Assembly (NCBI GenBank): GCA_014239355.1
Contig: JAAZYZ010000077.1
Span: forward strand, 1-23,675
Source of the DNA: Fidelibacterota bacterium
Lineage (GTDB): Bacteria > Marinisomatota > Marinisomatia > SCGC-AAA003-L08 > TMED6
DNA: 23,675 nucleotides
Direction of reading: 5' to 3'
Under the pieces are notes generated by a model, which was not told the origin of the DNA, made no database searches, and saw only the letters and a list, made by a program, of their open reading frames with translations. Each line of letters starts with the position of its first letter. The stretch's first letter is position 1. Positions 16,964-23,675 of this stretch are shown in pieces. The position numbers were made by a program, and so were the translations under genes.

Positions 16964-17974
16964 CTATTTAGATTTATTCTTTTCTTTTATATAATCATCA
17001 AAGTTACTACCCATAGATTGATTTAAACCTAATAAAGGAACTGCCCCTATAGATGGATCCACAAAGTTTAATTGATCCACATTTGAATAAATTTCTTTTA
17101 TTGTTTCAATCATTCTTGTGGTTATGAATACTTGTTTATTTAAAATATATGAATCATATATTTTTAAAAATTTTTGTGTTTCTCCTTCAGAGGTTTGGAT
17201 AGTTCTATATTTATATCCTAATGCTTGATTCTTGATTTTTAATGCTTGACCTCTTGCTTCAGTTAATTTTAATGAACTATCTCGTTCAGCTTGATTAATC
17301 ATTTTTTCCATATTTTGAAGTGCCCGTGCAACTTGGTTATAAGCATCCATAACAATTGATGGTGGTATAACAGATTGTAATTGAACCATTTTAATTGTTA
17401 TACCAGCTTCTAACTTATCAAGTTTTTTTTGCATTAATATTTTTGATTCTTGACTAATCATTTGTCGACCTTCTTTAATCACTTTATCAAAAAGTCTAGA
17501 ACCAACAATTTTCCTCATAACTGATTCTGAAATATCTCTAATTGTACCTTCCACATTTTTAATATTAAACTTATAATCTTTAGGATTAGATATAATATAT
17601 TGTACTTGCCACTTTACTTCTGCTACACTCAAATCATTAGTTAGTGTCCAAGACTCACCTTCGTATGTATTAGAAAAACGTGTTTTTTTACCCGCTTCTA
17701 CAGTTCTAAATCCAAATTCTTCAACAAATTGTTTAGAAGTTTTAACTTTATATACTTCATCTACGATAGGTATTTTAAAATGAAGGCCTGGATAAGAAAT
17801 AGAACTGAATTTTCCTAAACGTAGTAAAACTCCTTGCTCTTCTGCTCTTATTGAGTAGACAGAAAGATAGCCTAAAAGAAGTATGATTACTAAAAAAATT
17901 AATGGAAGAATTTTTTTGAAATCAAATTCTGGAACTTCTACTTCAACATCGCCAAATTGGTATTTTTTATTCAT
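16964..17974 (-). CDS. hflK: HflK, SPFH-domain membrane protease regulator
   Basis: 336-aa SPFH protein with a membrane helix at about 26-45 and the band-7 domain starting at RAEEQGVLLRLGKF. The helical region has VARALQNMEKMINQAERD. It lacks the glycine-rich N-terminal cytosolic extension of E. coli HflK and is therefore somewhat shorter. It is first in the hflK-hflC-hydrolase-MBL run, with a predicted promoter 34 nt upstream. No ftsH gene lies in the window. Confidence 0.94.
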   Translation of the reverse strand: MNKKYQFGDVEVEVPEFDFKKILPLIFLVIILLLGYLSVYSIRAEEQGVLLRLGKFSSISYPGLHFKIPIVDEVYKVKTSKQFVEEFGFRTVEAGKKTRFSNTYEGESWTLTNDLSVAEVKWQVQYIISNPKDYKFNIKNVEGTIRDISESVMRKIVGSRLFDKVIKEGRQMISQESKILMQKKLDKLEAGITIKMVQLQSVIPPSIVMDAYNQVARALQNMEKMINQAERDSSLKLTEARGQALKIKNQALGYKYRTIQTSEGETQKFLKIYDSYILNKQVFITTRMIETIKEIYSNVDQLNFVDPSIGAVPLLGLNQSMGSNFDDYIKEKNKSK

Positions 17975-18007
17975 TTTATAAACAAATTAATATTAAGTGC
18001 CTTGTTA

Positions 18008-18036
18008 ATTATCATAAGTTAAAAAAAAAATTGCAA
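18008..18036 (-). promoter_or_regulatory. Predicted sigma-70-like promoter for the hflK operon
   Basis: Read on the minus strand: -35 box TTGCAA (plus-strand 18031-18036), a 17-nt spacer containing a 10-nt T-run, and -10 box GATAAT (18008-18013). The expected start of transcription is near 18001, about 27 nt before the hflK ATG. The divergent gap of 116 nt (17975-18090) also has to hold the promoter of the DUF2914-like gene, for which I see no clear boxes. Confidence 0.55.
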
Positions 18037-18090
18037 GAAATCTATTCCTTTATTTGTCGAATTAATAGTAAACACATTAAAGGAGAAAAA

Positions 18091-18870
18091 ATGAATAATA
18101 CTAAATTAACTAAATATCTTTTTGGTCTCGGATCTTTTATAATTGTTTTTTACTTAGCAATTAATACAAATAAAGAAAACACACAAACTATTCTTGACCA
18201 AGAAAATATAATAACTGAAGAACATAATTTAAATCAAATTGATGAAGAAGATTTTTCAGTAACTAAAGAAAAACTAAAAGATTTAACTGATATACCATCA
18301 GTTGAAGATGAAAGTTTTGAAACTGGTGATAATAATACTAATTATACAGATTTAGTTGAAGATCAAAAATCTATTTTTGTAAATAACATTAAAATTGCAA
18401 AACAAATTGATTCAGATGAAAGTTCTGATAGTTATAGAGAGCCTATTAGCTCATACAAGACAATCACAACATTAGATAAAAATGTTACCAAGACAATTGA
18501 TTATTATCCTGAATTTTATATATGGACTAGTATTAATACAGAATTCATGGACTTAAATCAAAAAAATCAAGTAGCTGATAATCAATCTGAAATTATTAAT
18601 ATATTGCAACCAGCTAAATTATCAATGATAGTAACATGCAACGAAAATGTTATAAGTGAATTTGATTATCAAATCAATGCAAAAACTCCAAGATGGAGAG
18701 AATGGGTTAAAATTGATTTAACACAATTTGAAACAGAATCTATCATGGGAAAATGGAACGTCCAAATTGTTAATCAAAATAATAGCCAAGTTTTAGAATC
18801 CAGAAATTTTACATTTGAAAAAGAGTTGGATATAGAACAAATCAAACAAACAGCAGAGATTGTGAATTAA
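18091..18870 (+). CDS. Membrane-anchored DUF2914-like protein
   Basis: I start this 259-aa protein at ATG 18091, preceded by AGGAG at a 5-nt spacing. The frame is open back to a TTG at 18031, but that adds 20 residues without a ribosome site. Residues about 8-24 form one membrane helix. Residues 30-120 are an acidic, low-complexity linker. Residues about 120-243 form a beta-rich domain with FYIWTSI, TPRWREWVKI and MGKWNVQIV...VLESRNFTF, the pattern of DUF2914. The domain probably sits in the periplasm and may bind polymer or ligand; no function is established. It is a single-gene unit ending in a shared bidirectional terminator. Confidence 0.75.
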   Translation: MNNTKLTKYLFGLGSFIIVFYLAINTNKENTQTILDQENIITEEHNLNQIDEEDFSVTKEKLKDLTDIPSVEDESFETGDNNTNYTDLVEDQKSIFVNNIKIAKQIDSDESSDSYREPISSYKTITTLDKNVTKTIDYYPEFYIWTSINTEFMDLNQKNQVADNQSEIINILQPAKLSMIVTCNENVISEFDYQINAKTPRWREWVKIDLTQFETESIMGKWNVQIVNQNNSQVLESRNFTFEKELDIEQIKQTAEIVN

Positions 18871-18894
18871 GTAATAATCTTAAATTAACTACAT

Positions 18895-18924
18895 AAAAAG
18901 GCTCTAGTTAATTAGAGCCTTTTT
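18895..18924. terminator. Bidirectional terminator between the DUF2914-like and CHAT genes
   Basis: Perfect 12-bp stem AAAAAGGCTCTA (18895-18906) with 18913-18924 around a 6-nt loop, flanked by A/T runs on both sides, so it works in both directions. It stands 24 nt after the DUF2914-like stop. It contains the stop codon and last codons of the convergent CHAT gene, whose TAG is plus-strand 18904-18906. Confidence 0.9.
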
Positions 18925-20661
18925 TATATCAATAACTAAATGATTTTTAAACTTAAAATCTTTTTTTATTAATTCAAAATTACTATTTCTAGGAAAATTA
19001 GATGGCGAATTATCAAGATAATTATTTAAATGATCTTTATGTATAGGTAGGGACATTTGAAGCAATTCATTGAAATCAATTTTGTAACTTAAATTATTAT
19101 CAATACTAACTATATGAAGAGTAAAAAATTCTTTGAATCCACGCTTATCATATCTTAAATAAACTGAATATTCAATATCATCTTCAAAAAACAATTCTAA
19201 TCTATAAAAATTATCTTTCTTTAATAAAAATGTAGTTAATAAATCTTTATCAAATTTATAAGGGTACTTAACAATCATTTGATTCGTTTCTAAATTATTA
19301 TCAACAGTATCCAAAATCAGCTGAAATTTTTGTCGATAATAAGGAGGCCCACTAGTTAAAGAAAAGTATGGCTTTCCATTTAATTTAATAGAATCACACT
19401 TTAAAGAAATCGGATAATACTTATTTCTAATATCTTTGGACCTAATATCTGTTGGAAAAAAATTATAAAACTCACCCATATTAATGGTTGTATCTTTAAT
19501 TTCAGGGTTAATATTTGAATTATACATAATCTTTAATTCAGTTTGATATTTATTACTATTAAATATATATCTATATGTAAAAATTGATATTAAAATAAAA
19601 GAGATAATAAATATTGACTTAGTAATCATACTTTTTGAATCTTGTGATATTAAATTATTTTTTTTATTAATCGATAATAAGCTTGAACCATATAACTGAT
19701 AAAAACACCATATAATATCTTTATAGCCATTTTTTTTTATCATCTGTTTTTTGGTTAAAAATAAAGACTCACCAGCATCATAGCCATAATGAATGAAATA
19801 CTTATAAAAAATACTACTAAAATCACTAGCTTTATTAGATGGAAGATTTCCCAAACTACAAACAATTGTCTTTGTCCCTTTATTTAAGAATGAACTAATA
19901 AAAGTCATAAATTTTTGTGTGTAATGCCCACAGCTATTAGAAAAAATAAAATCAGAACTTTTTGAACATTTTAAAATATCATCAGTCTGGAAAGTATCAT
20001 CAAAAAGTTTCCAACCATCATTTGCATAGTGCCCTGAAAAATGAAACAATGAACTTGATCCTAATAACTTAATTAATTCAACTTTATCTACATTTCGATT
20101 TTTAAATGGTCCTCTTAAATCAAAATTAGAATCCACAATATTAGCAATATAGCTAGCTTCATCAATAACATCATCCTTAATATCATCTGATTCAGAAGGA
20201 TTGACTACTATGGAAAACTTATTATCTGAACCAATTTTGTATTCATCGTTAACAATATTAGTATTTGTAAATTCTCTTGATAAAATTAAAAAATCAGATA
20301 AAAAATCTTTACCATCATATAACATCTCAAACGGAATAAAATTTAATTCGGTATCTATAATAAGATGTAAATAATGATTTTTATTATCTCTTTTAGCTTG
20401 ATTGAAATATTGCTCAAGTTTAAAAAAATCTAAAAGTTGAAATAATAGATTTGCTGATTTTTTTAATCTTTCTAATTGCTCTCTAGAAGAACCGTTTTTA
20501 ATATAACTATTTAAAATATCATGAGTTATTTTTCTAGATTCTGATTTAATAGAATCTATTGATAAATTAATAGTGATTTTTTGAGAAAATTTAATCGATT
20601 CAGAATTTAATTCTGTATATAATTGATTTTCATTAATTTTGATTAATCGTAAAGTATCCAC
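18904..20661 (-). CDS. Transmembrane CHAT-domain (caspase-like) protease
   Basis: 585-aa protein. Residues about 95-330 form a CHAT domain: LIIDTELNFIPFEML, then LFHFSGHYANDGW with candidate catalytic H211, then FIFSNSCGHY with candidate nucleophile C244. The C-terminal IIWCFYQLYGS strand is typical of CHAT proteins. The N-terminus (1-90) is helical. A membrane helix follows at about 347-366, then a beta-rich domain (about 370-585) I do not recognise. Basic residues before the helix suggest the protease faces the cytosol and the C-terminal domain the periplasm. It is third in a run after an ECF sigma and an anti-sigma-like gene (27-nt gap). It appears to start at GTG without a Shine-Dalgarno, implying low translation. 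Its 3' end is in the terminator stem. Substrate unknown; the adjacent protein is the obvious candidate (inference). Confidence 0.85.
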   Translation of the reverse strand: MDTLRLIKINENQLYTELNSESIKFSQKITINLSIDSIKSESRKITHDILNSYIKNGSSREQLERLKKSANLLFQLLDFFKLEQYFNQAKRDNKNHYLHLIIDTELNFIPFEMLYDGKDFLSDFLILSREFTNTNIVNDEYKIGSDNKFSIVVNPSESDDIKDDVIDEASYIANIVDSNFDLRGPFKNRNVDKVELIKLLGSSSLFHFSGHYANDGWKLFDDTFQTDDILKCSKSSDFIFSNSCGHYTQKFMTFISSFLNKGTKTIVCSLGNLPSNKASDFSSIFYKYFIHYGYDAGESLFLTKKQMIKKNGYKDIIWCFYQLYGSSLLSINKKNNLISQDSKSMITKSIFIISFILISIFTYRYIFNSNKYQTELKIMYNSNINPEIKDTTINMGEFYNFFPTDIRSKDIRNKYYPISLKCDSIKLNGKPYFSLTSGPPYYRQKFQLILDTVDNNLETNQMIVKYPYKFDKDLLTTFLLKKDNFYRLELFFEDDIEYSVYLRYDKRGFKEFFTLHIVSIDNNLSYKIDFNELLQMSLPIHKDHLNNYLDNSPSNFPRNSNFELIKKDFKFKNHLVIDIKKALIN

Positions 20662-20688
20662 AATATAAAATAATAATCAAAAATTATT

Positions 20689-21282
20689 CTAAGAAAGGTT
20701 TATTTTAATATTGCCAACTTCTGATTTTAAAGTTGATACATTAATATAATAAATGCCTGGATTGATTATAAAACTACCTGTATTTCCATTTGATTGAGTA
20801 TATTTTTCAACAGTATGTTTGTTATCTTGAATTATAGAAAATTTTATATTATCTATTTCTTTATCATTCTTAGAAGCTGCCAAATTCATTAAATATTGTC
20901 CTTCTTCCTCTGAACAAACATCACACAGTATATCAAATTCATTCATTTTTTTTGAAAATAATAATGATTTGTCATTACTTCTAGTAACAAATGCTGGATT
21001 AATATCTAGAGAATATTCTTTACCTAAAATAACATCTAGTAATTGGTCTGCTTTTTTAATAGCTACATCCATAAATGTTTTATCCTTTATGTTAGCCATT
21101 TGATAAATTTTTTGTCTTAATTCATATGGAGGAATTTCTTCTGGTTCATTATCAATAAGATTTCCTAGCATTTCAACCTCTAATTGCAAATCGCTATTTG
21201 ATTCAATTAAAGCTTCAAAATCCTTCTTATCTTGATCAGATAATTGTCCTTCTAAGTATCTTAATATTTTATTATTTTCCAT
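20689..21282 (-). CDS. Soluble anti-sigma-like protein between the sigma and CHAT genes
   Basis: 197-aa protein of unknown family. Its first ~45 residues (ILRYLEGQLSDQDKKDFEALI then LEVEMLGNLI) follow the helical pattern of anti-sigma N-terminal domains ('YLdGeLs..e...fE..l'), but without the HxxxCxxC zinc motif. No membrane helix is visible, unlike most ECF anti-sigma factors. The middle (70-135) is helical and holds the only two cysteines as CDVC (C120, C123). The C-terminal part (about 145-197, GSFIINPGIYYINVST) is predicted beta. A good AAGGA precedes the ATG. Position directly after the sigma gene (36-nt gap) supports an inhibitor role; binding to sigma and cleavage by CHAT are inferences. 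Confidence 0.7.
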   Translation of the reverse strand: MENNKILRYLEGQLSDQDKKDFEALIESNSDLQLEVEMLGNLIDNEPEEIPPYELRQKIYQMANIKDKTFMDVAIKKADQLLDVILGKEYSLDINPAFVTRSNDKSLLFSKKMNEFDILCDVCSEEEGQYLMNLAASKNDKEIDNIKFSIIQDNKHTVEKYTQSNGNTGSFIINPGIYYINVSTLKSEVGNIKINLS

Positions 21283-21318
21283 AATTTTTCCTTTGTATAT
21301 ATTATGACAATATAAACT

Positions 21319-21870
21319 CTAATTATCTTGCATACATTTTTTTAATTTTCTATTTGCTCTTGATATAGTGGCTGCAATAGTATTTGGTTTTTGATTAAGT
21401 TTATCAGCAATTTCTCTTTGTTTATAACCCTGACCCACCAAATCCATTATAACTTGCTCTTTATCTTTTAACTTTGACAAACAATACTCTAAACTCAAAT
21501 CATCATTTATATCGGTAGTCTTATTAAAAAGATTATAAGCATCATCAATAGAGCTAGTTTTAGGCCTATATTTCATACCTTTACTCTTTAAAAAAGAAAG
21601 AGTTGTATAGGTAACAATCTGATATAAATAGGAGCTAAACTTACTATCACCTCTAAATTTTCTAAGAGGTTCATATTTACCTTCTAAACCTAATATCTTT
21701 TTTTGGATAATATCTGATACTAAATCTTGTTTGTCTTCGTAAGGAATTTGATCAAATGTTTTTAATGCACCCCAGATAATTTTTTGACATAAATCAATAA
21801 ATATTTTAATCGATTTTTGATCTCGATTAATAACAGAAATTAAAAGTTTATTATCTATTTCTTGATTCAT
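21319..21870 (-). CDS. ECF-type sigma-70 family RNA polymerase sigma factor
   Basis: 183-aa sigma factor with only regions 2 and 4. Region 2 spans about 20-98 (EDKQDLVSDIIQKKI; KFRGDSKFSSYLYQIV is the -10/core-binding part). Region 4 spans about 126-178, with helix-turn-helix YKQREIADKLNQKPNTIAATISRANRKL for -35 recognition. It heads the operon with the anti-sigma-like and CHAT genes. The 48-nt gap to the divergent SelW gene shows no clear sigma-70 boxes and no typical ECF AAC-type -35, so autoregulation cannot be read from sequence. Confidence 0.92.
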   Translation of the reverse strand: MNQEIDNKLLISVINRDQKSIKIFIDLCQKIIWGALKTFDQIPYEDKQDLVSDIIQKKILGLEGKYEPLRKFRGDSKFSSYLYQIVTYTTLSFLKSKGMKYRPKTSSIDDAYNLFNKTTDINDDLSLEYCLSKLKDKEQVIMDLVGQGYKQREIADKLNQKPNTIAATISRANRKLKKCMQDN

Positions 21871-21918
21871 ATATTTTGTTTGAATAAAATTAATACATTA
21901 AATATAAGGTAATTTATT

Positions 21919-22146
21919 ATGAATATACATATTGAATATTGCGAAAAATGAAACTACGGCCCAGAATTTGATCGTGTATCAAAAATTATAAAGAAGTATG
22001 CTCCTGAATCTCAAATAGAGGGAAATGAACAATACCCAAGAAGCGGAGCATTTGAAATTACTCTTGATAATGAATTAGTCTATTCAAAATTTGAAACAAA
22101 CAAATTTCCATCAGAAGAAGAAATACAAAGTATTTTAAATAGCTAA
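21919..22146 (+). CDS. selW: SelW-family (Rdx) selenoprotein with in-frame UGA (selenocysteine)
   Basis: 75-residue protein if UGA at 21949-21951 (codon 11) is read as selenocysteine. The N-terminus is MNIHIEYCEKU, giving the CxxU redox motif (C8, U11) after a beta strand, exactly where SelW/SelT/SelH proteins carry it. After the UGA the frame stays open for 64 codons and shows the family pattern: EGNEQYPRSGAFEITL, then NELVYSKFETNKFP, a final helix, and a TAA stop. A bacterial-SECIS-like hairpin follows the UGA. Thioredoxin-fold thiol oxidoreductase activity is the family expectation; the partner is unknown. The start has a weak AAGG 8 nt upstream. The 3' end overlaps the PepC-type gene tail-to-tail by 12 nt. 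Conserved codons after the UGA argue against a pseudogene. Confidence 0.9.
21967..21983 (+). promoter_or_regulatory. Bacterial SECIS-like hairpin downstream of the SelW UGA
   Basis: TTTGAT-CGTGT-ATCAAA forms a perfect 6-bp stem with a 5-nt loop. The loop begins 21 nt after the UGA and has G as its second base. Bacterial SECIS elements need a small stem-loop about 16-37 nt after the UGA with a G among the first two loop bases. The lower stem is AT-rich and not extended perfectly, so the exact fold is uncertain. Confidence 0.65.
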
Positions 22147-23475
22147 AGCTCCCATTGGATCCCATGGCTCTAATGCTACTGGCTCTCTATTAAATAAATC
22201 AAGAACTCGTTTAGATAAATATTTTTTATCGACAACAATTTCATAATTATATTCATTAAACCATTTATCAGACATCAGATAATAGCCTTTATCTCCACCT
22301 TTAATACCCCAACTATTTTCAACACGCCATCTTCTAGATTTTCCACCTACTAAATCTACACCTGTAAATAACATAGCATGAGTCATTTGACTATCTCCAT
22401 ATTCAAGACGAGTAGCTTTGTTCATTTTAAATTTAGTTCCAAATAATGCTTCATAATCATATAAATCCATATCCATCAAACCTAATTGCCTATGGAACAT
22501 CTTCCCAACATCACAACCAAACCATACTGATTCATTACTTTTTATTGATTTAATAGCAGCTTTTTTAATATCATCTATTTCAACATTAGCATATTTAATG
22601 ATTTGACCACCAACAACATTACCAAGATAGCTTACTGTATATAATTCATTCATTTTCTTATTTGACATAGGAGCATGAATTAAGCATACTTTATCTTTTA
22701 GATTTATATTGCAATGTTTTTTATAAAAGTCTTGAGGAGTTAAATCCGTTAATCTAATAAATTTGTTTTTCTTATCACGAGTTTGCCAATCAAATTTTGT
22801 TGGAGGATTACCTAAACATATGCAAAGCATATTATAAATTACTGACATCATTTTTTCTTTTTCTTTTCTTAAATCAACAATTTTTTTACCCTTGTCATTC
22901 ATTCCTCTTAAGGTCCACGCAAATTCTCTAAGCTTTCTTGTTAAAAATTGATTCATCATTCTTGATTGACTACTTTGAAAACTTTCTGCCATAACAGATT
23001 GTGGTACTACTCCATATTTTTCAATAAGATTAACAAACATATCCCATTGACCACCATCTTGAACAGGACTATGAAGTAAATGCATCATTAATCTACTATC
23101 ATAAGATTCATCTAAAGTTTTTAAAATATTTTCAAGAAAATAATTAGATTTTTCAAGTTTATCAAAAAACATAAAATAATTTTGAGAAAATTCAAAATTT
23201 GCTAAGTTGTATTTTTCAGCAATTGAAATACGCATCAAATTAAGGCCAGCAAAACCCCAACAACGACCAGAAGCTTTTTGATTTGTTACTTTTTTCATTT
23301 CATTTGTAACAACATTAGAATATGTATGATCAACCATTCTAAAAGCATCCCAATCCATTGCAATATTATCTATTTGACTTCTTGTTAACGCATTTCTTGA
23401 TATTTTATTAATAGGATTACTTTTAAACTCTTTATTGAATTTTATTATATTAGTTTTAGATATAGAATCTTTCAT
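22135..23475 (-). CDS. pepC: C1-family aminopeptidase, bleomycin hydrolase / PepC type
   Basis: Cytosolic papain-fold cysteine aminopeptidase, usually a self-compartmentalised hexamer. Length 446 aa is standard. The catalytic residues are C72 in SGRCWGFAGLN (with oxyanion Q66), H366 in MTHAMLFTGV, and N387 in VENSWG. The C-terminus WDPMGALAI matches the conserved tail of bleomycin hydrolases, which reaches into the active site and sets aminopeptidase specificity. There is no signal peptide. It begins 15 nt downstream of a terminator hairpin, so its promoter must overlap that hairpin or lie further upstream. It ends 12 nt inside the convergent SelW gene. Confidence 0.96.
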   Translation of the reverse strand: MKDSISKTNIIKFNKEFKSNPINKISRNALTRSQIDNIAMDWDAFRMVDHTYSNVVTNEMKKVTNQKASGRCWGFAGLNLMRISIAEKYNLANFEFSQNYFMFFDKLEKSNYFLENILKTLDESYDSRLMMHLLHSPVQDGGQWDMFVNLIEKYGVVPQSVMAESFQSSQSRMMNQFLTRKLREFAWTLRGMNDKGKKIVDLRKEKEKMMSVIYNMLCICLGNPPTKFDWQTRDKKNKFIRLTDLTPQDFYKKHCNINLKDKVCLIHAPMSNKKMNELYTVSYLGNVVGGQIIKYANVEIDDIKKAAIKSIKSNESVWFGCDVGKMFHRQLGLMDMDLYDYEALFGTKFKMNKATRLEYGDSQMTHAMLFTGVDLVGGKSRRWRVENSWGIKGGDKGYYLMSDKWFNEYNYEIVVDKKYLSKRVLDLFNREPVALEPWDPMGALAI

Positions 23476-23490
23476 TTTTACTACTGTTTA

Positions 23491-23526
23491 TAATAAAGCC
23501 TCAGAATAAAAACTGAGGCTTTATTA
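23491..23526 (-). terminator. Intrinsic terminator hairpin after the sorting-domain protein gene
   Basis: Perfect 14-bp stem TAATAAAGCCTCAG (23491-23504) with 23513-23526 around an 8-nt loop. It lies 10 nt after the stop of the gene at the right edge and 15 nt before the pepC start codon, read on the minus strand. The trailing U-run is short and interrupted, so efficiency is uncertain. Confidence 0.8.
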
Positions 23527-23536
23527 GAATATTAAC

Positions 23537-23674
23537 TTACTTAAGTAGCATTATTTTTTGTGTTGCTACTTGTCCATTACTTTCTGCTTTTATCATATAA
23601 ACACCACTTGATAAATGCTGAGCATCCCAAGTTAAGTTATATGTGTTAGCATCAACCATACCATCCATTAATAC
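23537..23674 (-). CDS. C-terminal end of a secreted protein with a T9SS-type sorting tail (partial)
   Basis: Only the last 45 codons are in the window. They read as the end of a type IX secretion (Por) type A sorting domain: a WDAQHLSSGVYMIKA strand pair (the typical 'L.sGvY.i.a'), a turn with NG, then VATQKIMLLK at the end (the typical 'kkmvllK'). Such tails direct proteins through the type IX pathway in FCB-group bacteria and are cut off at the cell surface. The cargo domain lies outside the window and cannot be named. Confidence 0.85.
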   Translation of the reverse strand, partial: VLMDGMVDANTYNLTWDAQHLSSGVYMIKAESNGQVATQKIMLLK

Positions 23675-23675
23675 A

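Noticed and set aside
18031..18090. TTG 18031 as start of the DUF2914-like gene
   Set aside because: ATG 18091 has AGGAG at proper spacing, while the TTG overlaps the predicted -35 box of the hflK promoter and has no ribosome site.
18904..21870. Type III-E CRISPR (Craspase) locus
   Set aside because: The CHAT and sigma genes recall it, but there is no CRISPR array, no gRAMP/Cas7-11 gene and no adaptation genes in the window; the CHAT protein has a membrane helix rather than a TPR-CHAT layout.
21919..21951. Reading the TGA at 21949 as a true stop, making this a pseudogene or a 10-codon peptide
   Set aside because: The 64 codons after the TGA keep the SelW family pattern (SGAFEITL, LVYSKF, FP), the TGA is at the CxxU position, and a SECIS-like hairpin follows. 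Decay would not leave this combination.

Overview
This 23.7-kb window is a very AT-rich, gene-dense stretch of bacterial chromosome. It contains no insertion sequences, phage genes, tRNAs or rRNAs that I can see. The content suggests a Gram-negative marine bacterium of the FCB group, most like Candidatus Marinimicrobia (SAR406). Supporting signs are a type IX-secretion-style C-terminal sorting tail at the right edge, an Omp85-type outer-membrane protein, a DUF5117/DUF4953-type metzincin, and many start codons without a Shine-Dalgarno sequence. SecD and SecF are separate genes, whereas most Bacteroidetes have them fused. The phylum is my inference; no search was run.

Layout. (1) Positions 1-8741, minus strand: one long, tightly packed and partly overlapping run in transcription order secD, secF, purA, secreted metalloprotease, parA, parB and a membrane-anchored M23 peptidase (cut by the window edge). 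(2) Positions 8889-12643, plus strand: miaA, a fused fatty-acid kinase (FakA-like DhaL part joined to a FakB-like DegV part), plsY and a small VOC protein. The fusion sits 1 nt from plsY, whose enzyme uses the acyl-phosphate that a fatty-acid kinase makes. (3) Positions 12640-17974, minus strand: hflK, hflC, an alpha/beta hydrolase and an MBL-fold hydrolase; then a stand-alone 75-residue two-repeat protein with its own strong promoter, Shine-Dalgarno and terminator; then a one-POTRA Omp85-like protein. (4) Positions 18091-18870, plus strand: a membrane-anchored DUF2914-like protein. (5) Positions 18904-21870, minus strand: an ECF-type sigma factor, a soluble anti-sigma-like protein and a membrane-anchored CHAT (caspase-like) protease. 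(6) Positions 21919-22146, plus strand: a SelW-family selenoprotein whose reading frame crosses an in-frame UGA. (7) Positions 22135-23675, minus strand: a bleomycin-hydrolase/PepC-type peptidase and the tail of a sorting-domain protein.

Two items stand out. The first is the sigma / anti-sigma-like / transmembrane CHAT operon, which looks like a complete signalling circuit in which a caspase-like protease could free a sigma factor by cutting its inhibitor. The second is the SelW gene, which ordinary gene calling would miss: it has a CxxU motif, an intact SelW fold after the UGA, and a hairpin 15 nt downstream of the UGA with a G in its loop, as expected of a bacterial SECIS. No gap between genes exceeds 150 bases. 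The largest (8742-8888 and 17975-18090) are divergent promoter regions.
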